From NCBI GenBank assembly GCA_040218145.1, contig JAVJQK010000037.1, positions 1-64,000 on the forward strand: a DNA stretch of 64,000 nucleotides, written 5' to 3'. Position 1 is the first letter of the stretch. Every line of letters begins with the position of its first letter. Position numbers and translations under genes: made by a program. The notes beneath the pieces were generated by a model. The model was not told where the DNA came from, ran no database searches, and worked only from the letters and a program-made list of their open reading frames with translations. This document shows, in pieces, positions 25,946 to 34,752 of the stretch. Source of the stretch: Sandaracinaceae bacterium (GTDB lineage: Bacteria; Myxococcota_A; Polyangia; Polyangiales; Sandaracinaceae).

Positions 25946-26578
25946 CTACGGATGCCCGCCTCGCGCCCGCTGCATCGTCCAGATGGGCGGGCTCGAGTCG
26001 AGGCGGGTGGTGCGCGTGATGCGGAAGCCGTAGCGCTCGTAGAGCCGCAGGTTCGCGGGCTTGCTCGTCTCGAGCACGCTGGCCACGTCGTCCCGGTCCG
26101 CCATCGCGAGCGCCTCCCTCAGCATGCGGCTCCCGATGCCGCGGCCCTGGCGCGTCGGGTCGACGCCGAGGATCTGGAGGTACCAGAAGGGCTCGGTCGG
26201 GTGCCCCTCGTCGAGCAAGGTCTCGATGCGCAGCGCGGTGGTGATGACCTCGGGCTTCGCGCGGGACGGGGCCGCGATCCAGCTCGCGATCGTGCGCGCC
26301 ACCGAGCCGCCGCGGGCGAGCGCCGCGCGCCACGCGGGAGGCGGATACGCCCCCGGCGCGAACCACAGGCAGACCCCCTCGACGCGCTCCTCCGAGGCGA
26401 GCCCGAAGGCGTTCTTCGCGCCCAGCGCGAGCTCCACGTTGCCGCGCATGACCTCCTCGATCAGCGCCGCTCGCTCCCGCGGGTCGGGCTCCATGAAGCG
26501 GAAGAACGGGTCCGCGTCGAAGGCCACCGTCAGGAGCGCCACCGCCGCCTCTCGCTCCGCCTTCGTAAGCTCGTCCAC
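25946..26578 (-). CDS. GNAT-family N-acetyltransferase
   Basis: Predicted 210-residue acetyltransferase. The acetyl-CoA site is seen in LQILGVDPTRQGRGIGSRML (Q/R-x-x-G-x-G/A pattern), followed by the usual segment where a residue-rich beta-bulge leads to LETSKPANLRLYERYGFRI. GTG 26578 (VDELTKAERE) is preferred; the open frame continues to a TTG at 26617 with an unconvincing leader. The substrate is not predictable. It lies 13 bases upstream of argS on the same strand and may share its transcript. Confidence 0.88.
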   Translation of the reverse strand: MDELTKAEREAAVALLTVAFDADPFFRFMEPDPRERAALIEEVMRGNVELALGAKNAFGLASEERVEGVCLWFAPGAYPPPAWRAALARGGSVARTIASWIAAPSRAKPEVITTALRIETLLDEGHPTEPFWYLQILGVDPTRQGRGIGSRMLREALAMADRDDVASVLETSKPANLRLYERYGFRITRTTRLDSSPPIWTMQRARGGHP

Positions 26579-26635
26579 GGGCGCGAGGATCCGACATGGA
26601 TCCGCGCGGGACAACAAATCAAAGCTGCGCGGCGA

Positions 26636-27205
26636 CTACCACTGGGAGGGCGGGCGACGGCGCTCGCTCACCGGTTGCCCGGTCTGCACGTCGATGCCGC
26701 GGAAGCGGACGTACTCCACGCCGAGCGGGCGGAGCTGCACGAAGACCCGGTCGACGAAGGCCGGGCGGTTGCGCACCGGGATCTGCGCGCGGGCGACGCA
26801 CTGCCCCTCGTGGCGCTGGATCAGGACCAGGATGCGCATCTCGGGGAAGGCCGCGAGGTGCATCTCGACCCAGGTGCCGTTGTCGGAGCGGGTGCGCACC
26901 GCCTGCGAGGTGATGCCGTAGACGCGGCTGTCCATGAAGCCGAGGTCGCCGAAGCGCGGGTGGCCCGGCTCGAAGCGGTGCCAGTAGGCGTAGACCGGCT
27001 CCTCGCCCACCGGCTGGCACTGGGCGTTCAGGTGCACGCCGTAGTCGACGCGGTTCCGGTCGTCGCTCTTGGCGATGTGGAACACGGTCCGCACGTCGTG
27101 GGAGCCGAAGGAGGGCGTCGCGTGGGCGGTGGCGACGAAGGCGAGACCCGAGAGGAGAACGAACAGAAGCGTCCCCACCGCGGACGCCTTCGAGTGCCAA
27201 GTCAT
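26636..27205 (-). CDS. Secreted DUF4833-like protein
   Basis: Predicted 189-residue exported protein. The signal peptide runs to about residue 29 (FVATAHATPS). The mature part contains FHIAKSDDRNRVDYGVHLN, EEPVYAYWHRFE and a C-terminal strand pattern VRFRGIDVQTG, which I associate with DUF4833; the function of that family is unknown. It has few Cys. The ATG is at 27205. It is divergent from aroC with a 103-base spacer and lies 57 bases before the start of the GNAT gene on the same strand. Confidence 0.75.
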   Translation of the reverse strand: MTWHSKASAVGTLLFVLLSGLAFVATAHATPSFGSHDVRTVFHIAKSDDRNRVDYGVHLNAQCQPVGEEPVYAYWHRFEPGHPRFGDLGFMDSRVYGITSQAVRTRSDNGTWVEMHLAAFPEMRILVLIQRHEGQCVARAQIPVRNRPAFVDRVFVQLRPLGVEYVRFRGIDVQTGQPVSERRRPPSQW

Positions 27206-27308
27206 GGGACCAAGATAGCGAGTTTGCGCGGCGTGTCTCCCCTGACCGCGTTTTCGGACCTCTGGCGGGGACACGGATCGCTGGCCGTGGAGACCGCGCT
27301 TCGCCATC

Positions 27309-28412
27309 ATGCGCCGCATGGCGGGAAGTACCTTAGGCACCCTCTTCCGGGTCACCACGGCCGGCGAGTCGCATGGCCCGGGCAACGTGGTCATCGTCGA
27401 CGGCTGCCCGCCCGGCCTCGCCCTGAGCGTCGACGACCTCGAGCCGGATCTGCAGCGCCGCCGCCCCGGGCAGTCGAAGATCGTCACCCAGCGCAAGGAG
27501 CCGGACGCGCCCGAGATCCTCAGCGGGGTCTTCGAGGGCAAGACCACCGGGACCCCCATCGCCATCCTCGTGCGCAACGCCGATCAGCGCAGCCGGGACT
27601 ACTCGGAGATCCAGGACCTCTACCGACCGGGGCACGCCGACCACACGTGGGACGCGAAGTTCGGCTTCCGCGACCACAGAGGCGGGGGCCGCTCGAGCGC
27701 GCGCGAGACGGTGGCCCGCGTGGCGGCGGGCGCCATCGCCAAGAAGCTCCTCCGCGAGGCCTGCGGGACCGAGGTGCTCGGCTACGTCAGGCAGGTCGGG
27801 CACCTCGTCGCGGACGTGCCGGACCCGACCGCCGTCACCCTCGCCCAGGTCGAGGCGAACATGGTGCGCTGCCCGGACCCGGCCCAGGCGGAGGCGATGA
27901 TCGCGCTCATCGAGGCGGTTCGAAAAGACCAGGACTCCATCGGCGGGGTCGGGGAGATCGTCTGCAAGGACGTGCCGGCCGGGCTCGGGGAGCCGGTCTT
28001 CGACAAGCTGAAGGCCGACCTCGCCAAGGCGCTCTTCTCGCTGCCGGCGGTGCTCGGCGTCGAGTACGGCAGCGGCTTCTCGGCCGCGACCCTGCGGGGC
28101 TCCGAGAACAACGACCTCTACCAGCCGGGAGATCCCGCTCGCCTCCGCACGGCCACCAACCGCCACGGCGGCATGCTCGGCGGGATCTCGAGCGGCATGC
28201 CCATCGTGATGCGCGCGGTGGTCAAGCCGACCAGCTCCATCCCCAAGCCGCAGAGCACCGTGAACCGCGCGGGCGAGGCGGCCGAGATCCGCACCAAGGG
28301 CCGCCATGACCCTTGCTTGCTACCCCGTTTCGTGCCGATGGCCGAGGCGATGGTCGCGCTCACCCTCGCCGATCACTGGCTCCGCTGGCGCGCGCAGCGT
28401 CCGATCGACTGA
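27309..28412 (+). CDS. aroC: Chorismate synthase
   Basis: Predicted 367-residue enzyme that converts EPSP to chorismate with reduced FMN, the last step of the shikimate pathway. Signatures are [12 protein letters not shown] near the start, [41 protein letters not shown] split across the FMN/EPSP site, and [20 protein letters not shown] near the end. Length is normal. ATG 27309 or 27318 are both possible. Its last 53 bases overlap the 3' end of the convergent radical SAM gene. Confidence 0.97.
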   Translation: MRRMAGSTLGTLFRVTTAGESHGPGNVVIVDGCPPGLALSVDDLEPDLQRRRPGQSKIVTQRKEPDAPEILSGVFEGKTTGTPIAILVRNADQRSRDYSEIQDLYRPGHADHTWDAKFGFRDHRGGGRSSARETVARVAAGAIAKKLLREACGTEVLGYVRQVGHLVADVPDPTAVTLAQVEANMVRCPDPAQAEAMIALIEAVRKDQDSIGGVGEIVCKDVPAGLGEPVFDKLKADLAKALFSLPAVLGVEYGSGFSAATLRGSENNDLYQPGDPARLRTATNRHGGMLGGISSGMPIVMRAVVKPTSSIPKPQSTVNRAGEAAEIRTKGRHDPCLLPRFVPMAEAMVALTLADHWLRWRAQRPID

Positions 28413-29259
28413 GAGGCGCGTTCGGGATGCGCTCGAGCAGTCCGTCGCCAAAGACGCGGTCGAGGCGCAGCCGCTCGAGGTGCACGTACCCGATGTGGCA
28501 GCCGCAGGTGGCGTTGGGGCACGGCGCGGGCGCGTCGTCGAGGCGCAGGCTTCCGTCGTAGAGGTTCCCGCGCGGGGCGTCGGTGAAGTGGCAGCGCCGC
28601 GCGTTTCCGTCGCCGTCCACGCTGAGCACGCTGTGGCCGGCCCGACACGCGTGTCCGCGGCTCGGGTGGCGGACGTTGTTCCAGCCGAACAGAGGGTCCA
28701 CGGCCATCAGCCGGGCGAGGGTCGTGTCGTCGTAGTACGCGGGCGCCCGCTTGTAGGCGTTGACCCAGACGTAGACGTCGGGCGGGAGCGCGGCCCGCAG
28801 CGCCTCGGCCTCGTCGACGTGCTCGCGCAGGCCGACCACCCCCACGCTGAAGCGGACATGCATCTCGCGCAGCGCCTCACACCGGGCGAGGAAGCGCGCG
28901 CGCGAGGTCTGGTCCGGGTGGTAGGTGCACCAGAGCGCGACCCGGTCTCGCGCGGCCTCGCGCAGGAAGTCGAGGGGCGCGTGCAGGTTGGTCTGGATGG
29001 CCACGCGGCGCAGGTGCGGCAAGTGGCTCAGCCGCACGATGGCGTCGCGGTACCAGCGGCGGACCAGCGCCTCGCCCCAGGGCGTGAAGAAGACCGAGGT
29101 CTCGTCCCGGCGCGCCTCGACCCAGGACACGAAGCGGTCCAGCGCGTCTCGGTCCCGGGCCAGCTCCGCCGGCGACTCCTTGCGCTTGGCGAAGGGACAA
29201 TATTCGCAAGCATAGTTGCAGCTCGAGAGCGGGCCGCGGTAGAGCAGGCTCAGCGCCAC
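28360..29259 (-). CDS. STM4011-like radical SAM enzyme
   Basis: Predicted 299-residue radical SAM enzyme. The cluster motif is CNYACEYC (Cys14, 18 and 21), very near the N-terminus. A C-terminal set of Cys ([21 protein letters not shown]) resembles SPASM-type auxiliary cluster ligands. GTG 29259 overlaps the end of the previous gene by 10 bases. From memory this matches the family named after Salmonella STM4011, always found beside STM4012-4015 homologs; no reaction is known. An auxiliary-cluster radical SAM enzyme next to an ATP-grasp ligase suggests modification of a peptide or protein. It is last in the five-gene unit. Confidence 0.85.
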   Translation of the reverse strand: MALSLLYRGPLSSCNYACEYCPFAKRKESPAELARDRDALDRFVSWVEARRDETSVFFTPWGEALVRRWYRDAIVRLSHLPHLRRVAIQTNLHAPLDFLREAARDRVALWCTYHPDQTSRARFLARCEALREMHVRFSVGVVGLREHVDEAEALRAALPPDVYVWVNAYKRAPAYYDDTTLARLMAVDPLFGWNNVRHPSRGHACRAGHSVLSVDGDGNARRCHFTDAPRGNLYDGSLRLDDAPAPCPNATCGCHIGYVHLERLRLDRVFGDGLLERIPNAPLSRSDAARASGASDRRG

Positions 29260-30566
29260 GCGAAGGCCTCCATGCGCGCCTTGATCTCGGCGGAGTAGAG
29301 CCATGGGCCGATCGCGTCCGAGCGCTCCAGGCCGGCCGCGGTCGGCACCAGCCGCCCCTGCGCCTCGACGAGCCAGCCACGCCGCTCGAGCTCGGAGAGC
29401 GGCAGCTCGAGGCGTGGGTCGCGGCCGAAGCGCGCCACGAAGCGGTCGAGCGCGAGTCCGTCGCGGTGCAGGATCGACATGAGCACGTGGCGGCGGACGC
29501 GGTCCGCGCGCGACAGCGCGACGCCGTGATGCGCCTCCGCGAGCTGGGCCGCAGTGCGCGAGAGGTAGTGGGCGATGCCCTCGCGCACGCCCTCGCGCGA
29601 GACGGCGTAGGGCCACGCGTAGTGCAGCCGCTCGGTGTAGGAGCGCGCGCCCGCGCCGAGCCCGACCATGCCGTCCTCCTGACAGCGATAGCGCGCGCCG
29701 GCCTCCCCATCGGCGTCGGCCCGGCGGAAGAGGCGCATCGAGATCTGCGCGTAGCCGCGCTCGAGCAGCAGCGCCCGCCCGGCCCGGTACGCGTCCAGGC
29801 GCGCCTCGTCGTGCGCCGCGTCGTGGGTCCAGGCCTCCCGCGTCCCGAGCGCGGTCAGCGGCCGCACGTAGAGCGGGTAGAGGAACAGCTCCTCCGGGTC
29901 CCACTCGAGCGCGGCGCGGATCGAGTCGAGCCAGCCCTCGGTGGACTGCCCCTGCGCGCCGTACATCAGGTCGAGGTTGAGCACGTCGAAGTCCGCGTCA
30001 CGCAGCGCCCGGAGCGCCCGGTCGAGCTCGACCTCGCGCTGCGAGCGCCCGAGGGTCTTGGTCACCCGCGGGTCGAAGCTCTGCACGCCCATGCTCACGC
30101 GCCGCACGCCCGCCTCGCGCAGCACGGCCAGCCGCTCGGGGGTGGCGGTCCTCGGTGAGGTCTCGACCGACGTCGGCGCGGAGGCGGCGCCGAGCCGCGC
30201 CGCGATCGCGAAGAGCCGCTCGAGCTGCCGCGGACTCAGCAGGGTGGGCGTGCCGCCGCCGATCGCCATTCGCGCGAACGCCGCCCCCGCGAGCGCCTCG
30301 TGGGTGACCTCGGCCTGCCGCGCGAGCTGGCCCAGGTAGCGATCGATCTCGTCGTCGCCCGCGCCCGTCGTGGTGAAGAGGTTGCAGAACCCGCAGCGCA
30401 TCTCGCAGAAGGGCACGTGCAGGTAGAGGAAGAGCGCGGAGCGATCCTCGTCCGCCCACACCTCGCGGAGCGGACGCGCGGGATCGAGCGGTCGATGTGC
30501 CGTCTTGTGCGGGTAGCTGTAGGTGTAGCCCTGATAGGGCGAGCCCTCGAGAGGGTGCTGCGTCAT
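29250..30566 (-). CDS. STM4012-like HemN-type radical SAM enzyme
   Basis: Predicted 438-residue protein related to coproporphyrinogen III dehydrogenase (HemN/HemW). Motif CEMRCGFC (Cys54, 58 and 61) in FLYLHVPFCEMRCGFCNLF is typical of the HemN group. IGGGTPTLLSPRQLERLF and RVSMGVQSFD are also diagnostic. The C-terminal winged region (residues about 330-438) is present. The ATG overlaps the upstream TGA. From memory it matches the STM4012 family, distinct from true HemN; context argues against haem synthesis because no other haem gene is near. Confidence 0.88.
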   Translation of the reverse strand: MTQHPLEGSPYQGYTYSYPHKTAHRPLDPARPLREVWADEDRSALFLYLHVPFCEMRCGFCNLFTTTGAGDDEIDRYLGQLARQAEVTHEALAGAAFARMAIGGGTPTLLSPRQLERLFAIAARLGAASAPTSVETSPRTATPERLAVLREAGVRRVSMGVQSFDPRVTKTLGRSQREVELDRALRALRDADFDVLNLDLMYGAQGQSTEGWLDSIRAALEWDPEELFLYPLYVRPLTALGTREAWTHDAAHDEARLDAYRAGRALLLERGYAQISMRLFRRADADGEAGARYRCQEDGMVGLGAGARSYTERLHYAWPYAVSREGVREGIAHYLSRTAAQLAEAHHGVALSRADRVRRHVLMSILHRDGLALDRFVARFGRDPRLELPLSELERRGWLVEAQGRLVPTAAGLERSDAIGPWLYSAEIKARMEAFAWR

Positions 30567-31357
30567 GTCAGCCTCGCTTCCATGTAGGGGACCTCCCAGA
30601 CCACCGGCTGCGCGTGCCGGTGCCCGACGTGACCGCCCTCTCCGTAGGCCGTGCCGTGGTCGGAGCACATCACCATCAGCAGCGGAGCCCGCCCTCGCAT
30701 GCCGCGCACCAGGCGCCCGAGGTGCGCGTCGGCGTAGGCGAGGGCGGCGATCTGGCCCTCGACGTCGTCCTCCGCGCGTCCGCTGAAGATGCGGTTGGGC
30801 TGATGGATCGCCGAGACGTTGAGGAACACGAAGGCGCGGCGCGCGGCGGGCAAGGCGGCCAGCGAGGCGAGCGCGGTGTCGACCTGCCGGGCCGTGCTGT
30901 CCGGGGCCGTGACGCCCATCGCCTCGCTCCAGTGTCGCTCCCGGAAGAGCGACGGGAGCCGCTCGCCGAGCCGGCTCGCGGGGTTGAAGAAGCCCACGCC
31001 GCCGACGCAGATCGTGTGATACCCGGCCTCCGCCAGCCCGGTCGGGAGATCGGGCGCGTCGAACACCCAGGTCTCCGCCGCGGTGCTCTCGCTCCCGGGG
31101 AAGCGCGCGGCGAAGAGGCGCGGGTGCGGTCCGGGGCCCGTCGGCGTGGGGAGGAAGCCCGCGAAGAACGCGTGGTGCGCGGCGTAGGTGAAGCTCCCCG
31201 GGCTGTGTCGGCGCTCCCAGCGACCGCCCGGGAGGAGCGCGCCGATCTCCGGCGTGCGCCCGCGCGCGAGCGCCTCCTCCGCCGCGTCGCAGCGCAGCGT
31301 GTCGAGCGTCACGAGCAAGACGTCGTGCGTGCCGATGCAGGCGCTCGCGTTCAGCAC
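30563..31357 (-). CDS. STM4013-like alkaline-phosphatase-superfamily hydrolase
   Basis: Predicted 264-residue soluble metal hydrolase. The N-terminus HDVLLVTLDTLRCD fits the first metal-binding Asp of the sulfatase/phosphodiesterase fold. SFTYAAHHAFFAG supplies a candidate Thr/Ser nucleophile region, and CSDHGTAYGEGGHVGH the C-terminal metal ligands (DHG...H.GH). No signal peptide, so it is cytoplasmic, unlike most sulfatases. GTG 31357 overlaps the ATP-grasp stop. It matches, from memory, the STM4013/SEN3800 family. The substrate may be a phospho- or sulfo-ester in the pathway made by the neighbouring enzymes. Confidence 0.87.
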   Translation of the reverse strand: MLNASACIGTHDVLLVTLDTLRCDAAEEALARGRTPEIGALLPGGRWERRHSPGSFTYAAHHAFFAGFLPTPTGPGPHPRLFAARFPGSESTAAETWVFDAPDLPTGLAEAGYHTICVGGVGFFNPASRLGERLPSLFRERHWSEAMGVTAPDSTARQVDTALASLAALPAARRAFVFLNVSAIHQPNRIFSGRAEDDVEGQIAALAYADAHLGRLVRGMRGRAPLLMVMCSDHGTAYGEGGHVGHRHAQPVVWEVPYMEARLT

Positions 31358-32358
31358 GCGATCTTCCCCGCGTCGATCGCGTCGAGCTGCGCGTCCTGGG
31401 GCGTGCGCCCCGCGGCGTCGGTCGCGCCGTGCACGAGGTCGCCGAGCGCGTTCACCTCGAGCACCACGTGGTGGCGTCGATCGGAGGTCACCGCGACGTC
31501 GATCCCGAGGCTCAAGCAGCCCCCGAAGCGGCGCGCCACCTTCTCGCAGTCGGCCTCCATGCGGGCCCACACCTCCTCGGTGACCTGCGCCCGCAGGGTC
31601 GACGCGGGGGCACGCGCGCCGCCGAGGTGCAGGTTGGTGAAGGGCGTGTCGGACAGCCGCGCGACGGTGTGGCTCACCCGGCCGGCCACCGTGACGACCC
31701 GCAGATCGGCGGCCCGCCCCGCCACCGACGCCTTCGGCACCCACCGCTCGACGTGCGCGCCGAGGCCGGCGAGGTGGTCCAGCAGAGCCCGCAGCGTCGG
31801 CCCGTCCTCGAGCCGGCGCACGCGGCGCGTGTTGAAGAGCGCAGCTCCCTTCGACTCCACCGTGGTCCAGGCCCGGGTGCGGCCTCGCGCGCGGGCCAAG
31901 GCGACGAGCCCGACCGCGCAAGCGCCTCTGTTCAGCTTCACGAAGACGCGCCCGGGTGGGCCGTCGAGGAGCGCGTCGGCGCTCCCGAGCGGGCCGAGGT
32001 CGGGCGCGGTCGGCACGCCGATCTCCGCGAGCGCACGCTTGCATTCGGGCTTGTCGAACGCGAGCGCGATCTCGGCCGGGTCGTGCGTGAGCCGCCCGCC
32101 GACCTGCGCGGCGACGGCGGCGAAGCGGGCGCAGAGCCGGTCGTGGAGCGCGTTGGGGTCTCCGAGCGCGGTGCTGCGCGACAGCGCGCCCTGCTCACGC
32201 GGCGGGTCGCGCGGCGGCGGCTCGAGGCGCACCCATCCCTCGAGCGGTCCGCAGACCTCGTCCAGAGACATGACGCGCGGCGCCTCCCACCCTCGCCGCG
32301 CGCAGGCCGCGCGCCAGGCCGCGTGGCGCGGCGCGTCACCGCCGAGGATCGTCAGCAT
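31351..32358 (-). CDS. STM4014-like ATP-grasp protein
   Basis: Predicted 335-residue ATP-grasp enzyme. The central RVFVKLNRGACAVGLV is the nucleotide-binding loop, VERWVPKASVAGRAADLRVV the hinge and substrate segment, and HHVVLEVNALGDLVHG the Glu-x-Asn metal site. Members of this superfamily join a carboxylate to an amine or thiol through an acyl-phosphate (RimK, glutathione synthetase and RiPP ligases). Position and relatives suggest a peptide-bond or similar ligation here. ATG 32358 directly follows the LRR gene stop with no spacer. It matches, from memory, the STM4014 family. Confidence 0.87.
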   Translation of the reverse strand: MLTILGGDAPRHAAWRAACARRGWEAPRVMSLDEVCGPLEGWVRLEPPPRDPPREQGALSRSTALGDPNALHDRLCARFAAVAAQVGGRLTHDPAEIALAFDKPECKRALAEIGVPTAPDLGPLGSADALLDGPPGRVFVKLNRGACAVGLVALARARGRTRAWTTVESKGAALFNTRRVRRLEDGPTLRALLDHLAGLGAHVERWVPKASVAGRAADLRVVTVAGRVSHTVARLSDTPFTNLHLGGARAPASTLRAQVTEEVWARMEADCEKVARRFGGCLSLGIDVAVTSDRRHHVVLEVNALGDLVHGATDAAGRTPQDAQLDAIDAGKIAC

Positions 32359-33285
32359 CTACTCGGAGTGCGCCACGAAGCGCCACTCCGGGTCGCCGTC
32401 GTCGTCGGGCGAGTCGGCGCCGACGGTGGTCACCTCGGGCCCGAGCTTCTGGAGCGCCGCGAGGGCTTCGTCGGAGGCGTAGTGGTGGTGCACGTCGAGC
32501 CGCTTCAGCTTGGCGATGCGCGGGTTGTCGATCAGCGCCTGGACGCCGACGTCGCTCAGGGTGCCGAGCGAGAGATCGAGCGCCTCGACCCCGTCGAGGA
32601 TGGGCGCCTCGTGCAGAGCCTTGGCGACCTCGTCGGCGATCTGGGCGTTGCGCAGGCCGAGCGTGCGCAGCGACGGGAAGGTGCGCGCGAGGAGCGGCTT
32701 CACCGCGTCGGCGGTCGACGGGCCGCCGTACTCGTCGGTGCCGAGCCAGAGCTCCAGGTGTCGAAGCGCGGGCAGCTCCGAGGACGCGAGCGCGGACGGG
32801 ACCGCGAAGGGCAGGCCGCCCGACTGGAAGACGAGCTTCTCCAGGCCTGCGTGCTTCACGGGGGACAGCTCGATCGCGCCGCCCCGGATCCACAGCTCCT
32901 TCAGGCTCTCGATCTCGAAGAGCGCGGTCAGGTCGCCGTGCTCGATCCAGGAGATCTCGCAGTCCTCGAAGGTCATGTCGCCGAGGAAGAGCGCCTCGAG
33001 CGCGGGGAGCCGATCGGCGGCCTCCACGAGCGCGGCCACCGCGGGCTCGGAGGGATCCATCTGCCCGGCCTGGCCCCAGTCGCCGATCAGCAGGGCGCGG
33101 ACCTCGCCCGCGTTCTCGTCACCCGCGAGCGCCTCGATGAGCGCGACCGCGTCTTGCCCCTCTTCGGCTTCGTCCCAGCCGACGTGGATCCGGATCGCGG
33201 CGCCCGGATCCTCGACGCCGCGCTCGGGGTCGAAGGGCACGACGGGGAGACCATGGAAGCGGGTGGTGGGGTCGCTGATCGCCAT
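32359..33285 (-). CDS. STM4015-like leucine-rich repeat protein
   Basis: Predicted 308-residue soluble LRR-type protein. Repeats such as LPALEALFLGDM, FEIESLKELWIRGG, LPALRHLELWLG and PSLRTLGLRNAQI have the LxxLxLxxN-like spacing. They run from about residue 90 to 280; residues 1-80 form a capping region. No signal peptide, so it is intracellular. ATG 33285 is the first gene of the five-gene unit; an upstream extension to 33351 is open but has no better start. An LRR protein in a modification cluster could be the scaffold that presents the substrate, or itself the substrate. From memory it matches the STM4015 family. Confidence 0.87.
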   Translation of the reverse strand: MAISDPTTRFHGLPVVPFDPERGVEDPGAAIRIHVGWDEAEEGQDAVALIEALAGDENAGEVRALLIGDWGQAGQMDPSEPAVAALVEAADRLPALEALFLGDMTFEDCEISWIEHGDLTALFEIESLKELWIRGGAIELSPVKHAGLEKLVFQSGGLPFAVPSALASSELPALRHLELWLGTDEYGGPSTADAVKPLLARTFPSLRTLGLRNAQIADEVAKALHEAPILDGVEALDLSLGTLSDVGVQALIDNPRIAKLKRLDVHHHYASDEALAALQKLGPEVTTVGADSPDDDGDPEWRFVAHSE

Positions 33286-33376
33286 GGGGCAGGAGGGTAC
33301 AGCGTCGCGCCCCGCCGCGGGAGAGGCGTCACGCCCGTGGGGAGCGCGCACGCCTCCGAGGCGTCAGGATGGCGGG

Positions 33377-34675
33377 ATGCGCCTCCGCGTCTCGCACGGC
33401 ATCGGCCTCGCGCTGCTCCTGACCTCGGGGGCGGTGGCGTGGCGTGCGCTCTCCGCGGAGCCGCCGCGAGCCGTGCCCCCGCCGCCCGCGGCCGCCGCGC
33501 CCCCGGCCTCCGGCCCGACGCTCGAGGAGCTGCTCCGCGCGGAGGGGGAGCTGGGGGAGGACGTCGCGATGGAGTCGCCGGACGCGCTCGCGCATTTCCA
33601 CGACGCGCTCGCCCGCGCGGAGGCCGGCGAGGGCCAGGCTCGCGTGCTCGTCTATGGGGGCAGCCACACCGCCGGCGACCTCTACGTCGGTCGCATGCGC
33701 GAGGCGCTCCAGGCCCGCTTCGGCGACGCCGGCCACGGCTTCCTCCCGCTCGTGCCCTGGGTCGACAACCACTGGGCCTGGGGGATGCGGGTTGACGAGG
33801 CGGAGGGCTGGGGCATCGAGACGGTCGGCTTCAAGCACCGCGACGTCGCGCGCTACGGCCTCGCCGGCGCGGCCTACGAGACCGACGAGGCGGGCGCCTT
33901 CGCGGCCGTCGAGGCGGACACCTGGGGCAACGGGCGGCAGGCCTCGCGCGTCGAGGTGCTCTACGACCGACAGCCCGGCGGCGGCGCGCTCGAGGTCTGG
34001 ATCGACGGACGGCTCGTCGAGACGCTCGACACCGCGAGCGATCCCCCCGAAGCCGGGCGCGCCGTCTACGACGTCAGCGACGCGACCCACCGCCTCGAGG
34101 TGCGGGCGGTGGGCGACGGGCCGGTGACGGTCTACGGCGCGGTGATGGAGCGGGCCGCGCCCGGCGTGCTGGTCGAGAACCTCGGGCTCGTCGGCTCGAA
34201 GGCGCGCCATCAGCTCCTCTGGGACGCCGCGCTCTGGCGCGCCCTCTTCGTGACCCGCCGCCCCGACCTCGTGGCGCTGGCGTACGGCAACAACGAGACG
34301 ACGGACACGCACCTCTCGATCGCCGAGCACGAGGCGCACCTGCGCGCGGTGATGACGCGCATCACGGAGGCGGCGCCCGAGGCGTCGTGCCTGCTCATCG
34401 GCCCGACGGATCGGCCCCGCGTGACCGAGGACGGGGAGCTGGCGGCCCGGGAGGTCGTGGGCGGCTTGACGGCGATGCAGCGACGGGTGGCCGAGGCGTT
34501 CGGCTGCGCCTTCTTCGACACGCTCGCCTTCCAGGGCGGGCTCGGCGGGGGCATCGCGTGGCTCGCACACGACCCGCCGTACATGCGGAGCGATCGGCAG
34601 CACCTGAGCCGCGAGGGCTACCTGCGCTGGGGCGAGGTGCTGACCAGGGCGTTGCTGGACGGCTACGAGCCCTGA
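33377..34675 (+). CDS. SGNH/GDSL-type hydrolase, exported
   Basis: Predicted 432-residue protein. The N-terminal hydrophobic segment (about residues 8-22) with a Pro/Ala linker indicates export. YGGSHTAGD (Ser96) is the nucleophile block. YGNNETTD is the oxyanion-hole block. The Asp/His pair is in MRSDRQHLSREGY near the C-terminus. A beta-rich insert (about 160-290) splits the catalytic motifs, reminiscent of SGNH enzymes acting on cell-wall or exopolysaccharide acyl groups. ATG 33377 is preceded by GGATGGCGGG. The likely substrate is an ester-linked acyl group; I cannot say which. Confidence 0.85.
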   Translation: MRLRVSHGIGLALLLTSGAVAWRALSAEPPRAVPPPPAAAAPPASGPTLEELLRAEGELGEDVAMESPDALAHFHDALARAEAGEGQARVLVYGGSHTAGDLYVGRMREALQARFGDAGHGFLPLVPWVDNHWAWGMRVDEAEGWGIETVGFKHRDVARYGLAGAAYETDEAGAFAAVEADTWGNGRQASRVEVLYDRQPGGGALEVWIDGRLVETLDTASDPPEAGRAVYDVSDATHRLEVRAVGDGPVTVYGAVMERAAPGVLVENLGLVGSKARHQLLWDAALWRALFVTRRPDLVALAYGNNETTDTHLSIAEHEAHLRAVMTRITEAAPEASCLLIGPTDRPRVTEDGELAAREVVGGLTAMQRRVAEAFGCAFFDTLAFQGGLGGGIAWLAHDPPYMRSDRQHLSREGYLRWGEVLTRALLDGYEP

Positions 34676-34752
34676 ACGGGGACCGGTTGCGCAGCCACGA
34701 TTCGTCTCCCTTCGCCCTTTACGAAGTGCCTCCCGTGTCGTTCTTTCGAGTC

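Noticed and set aside
24364-26019. A 551-residue plus-strand frame opposite argS.
   Set aside because: argS has all its motifs on the minus strand; the plus-strand frame has none.
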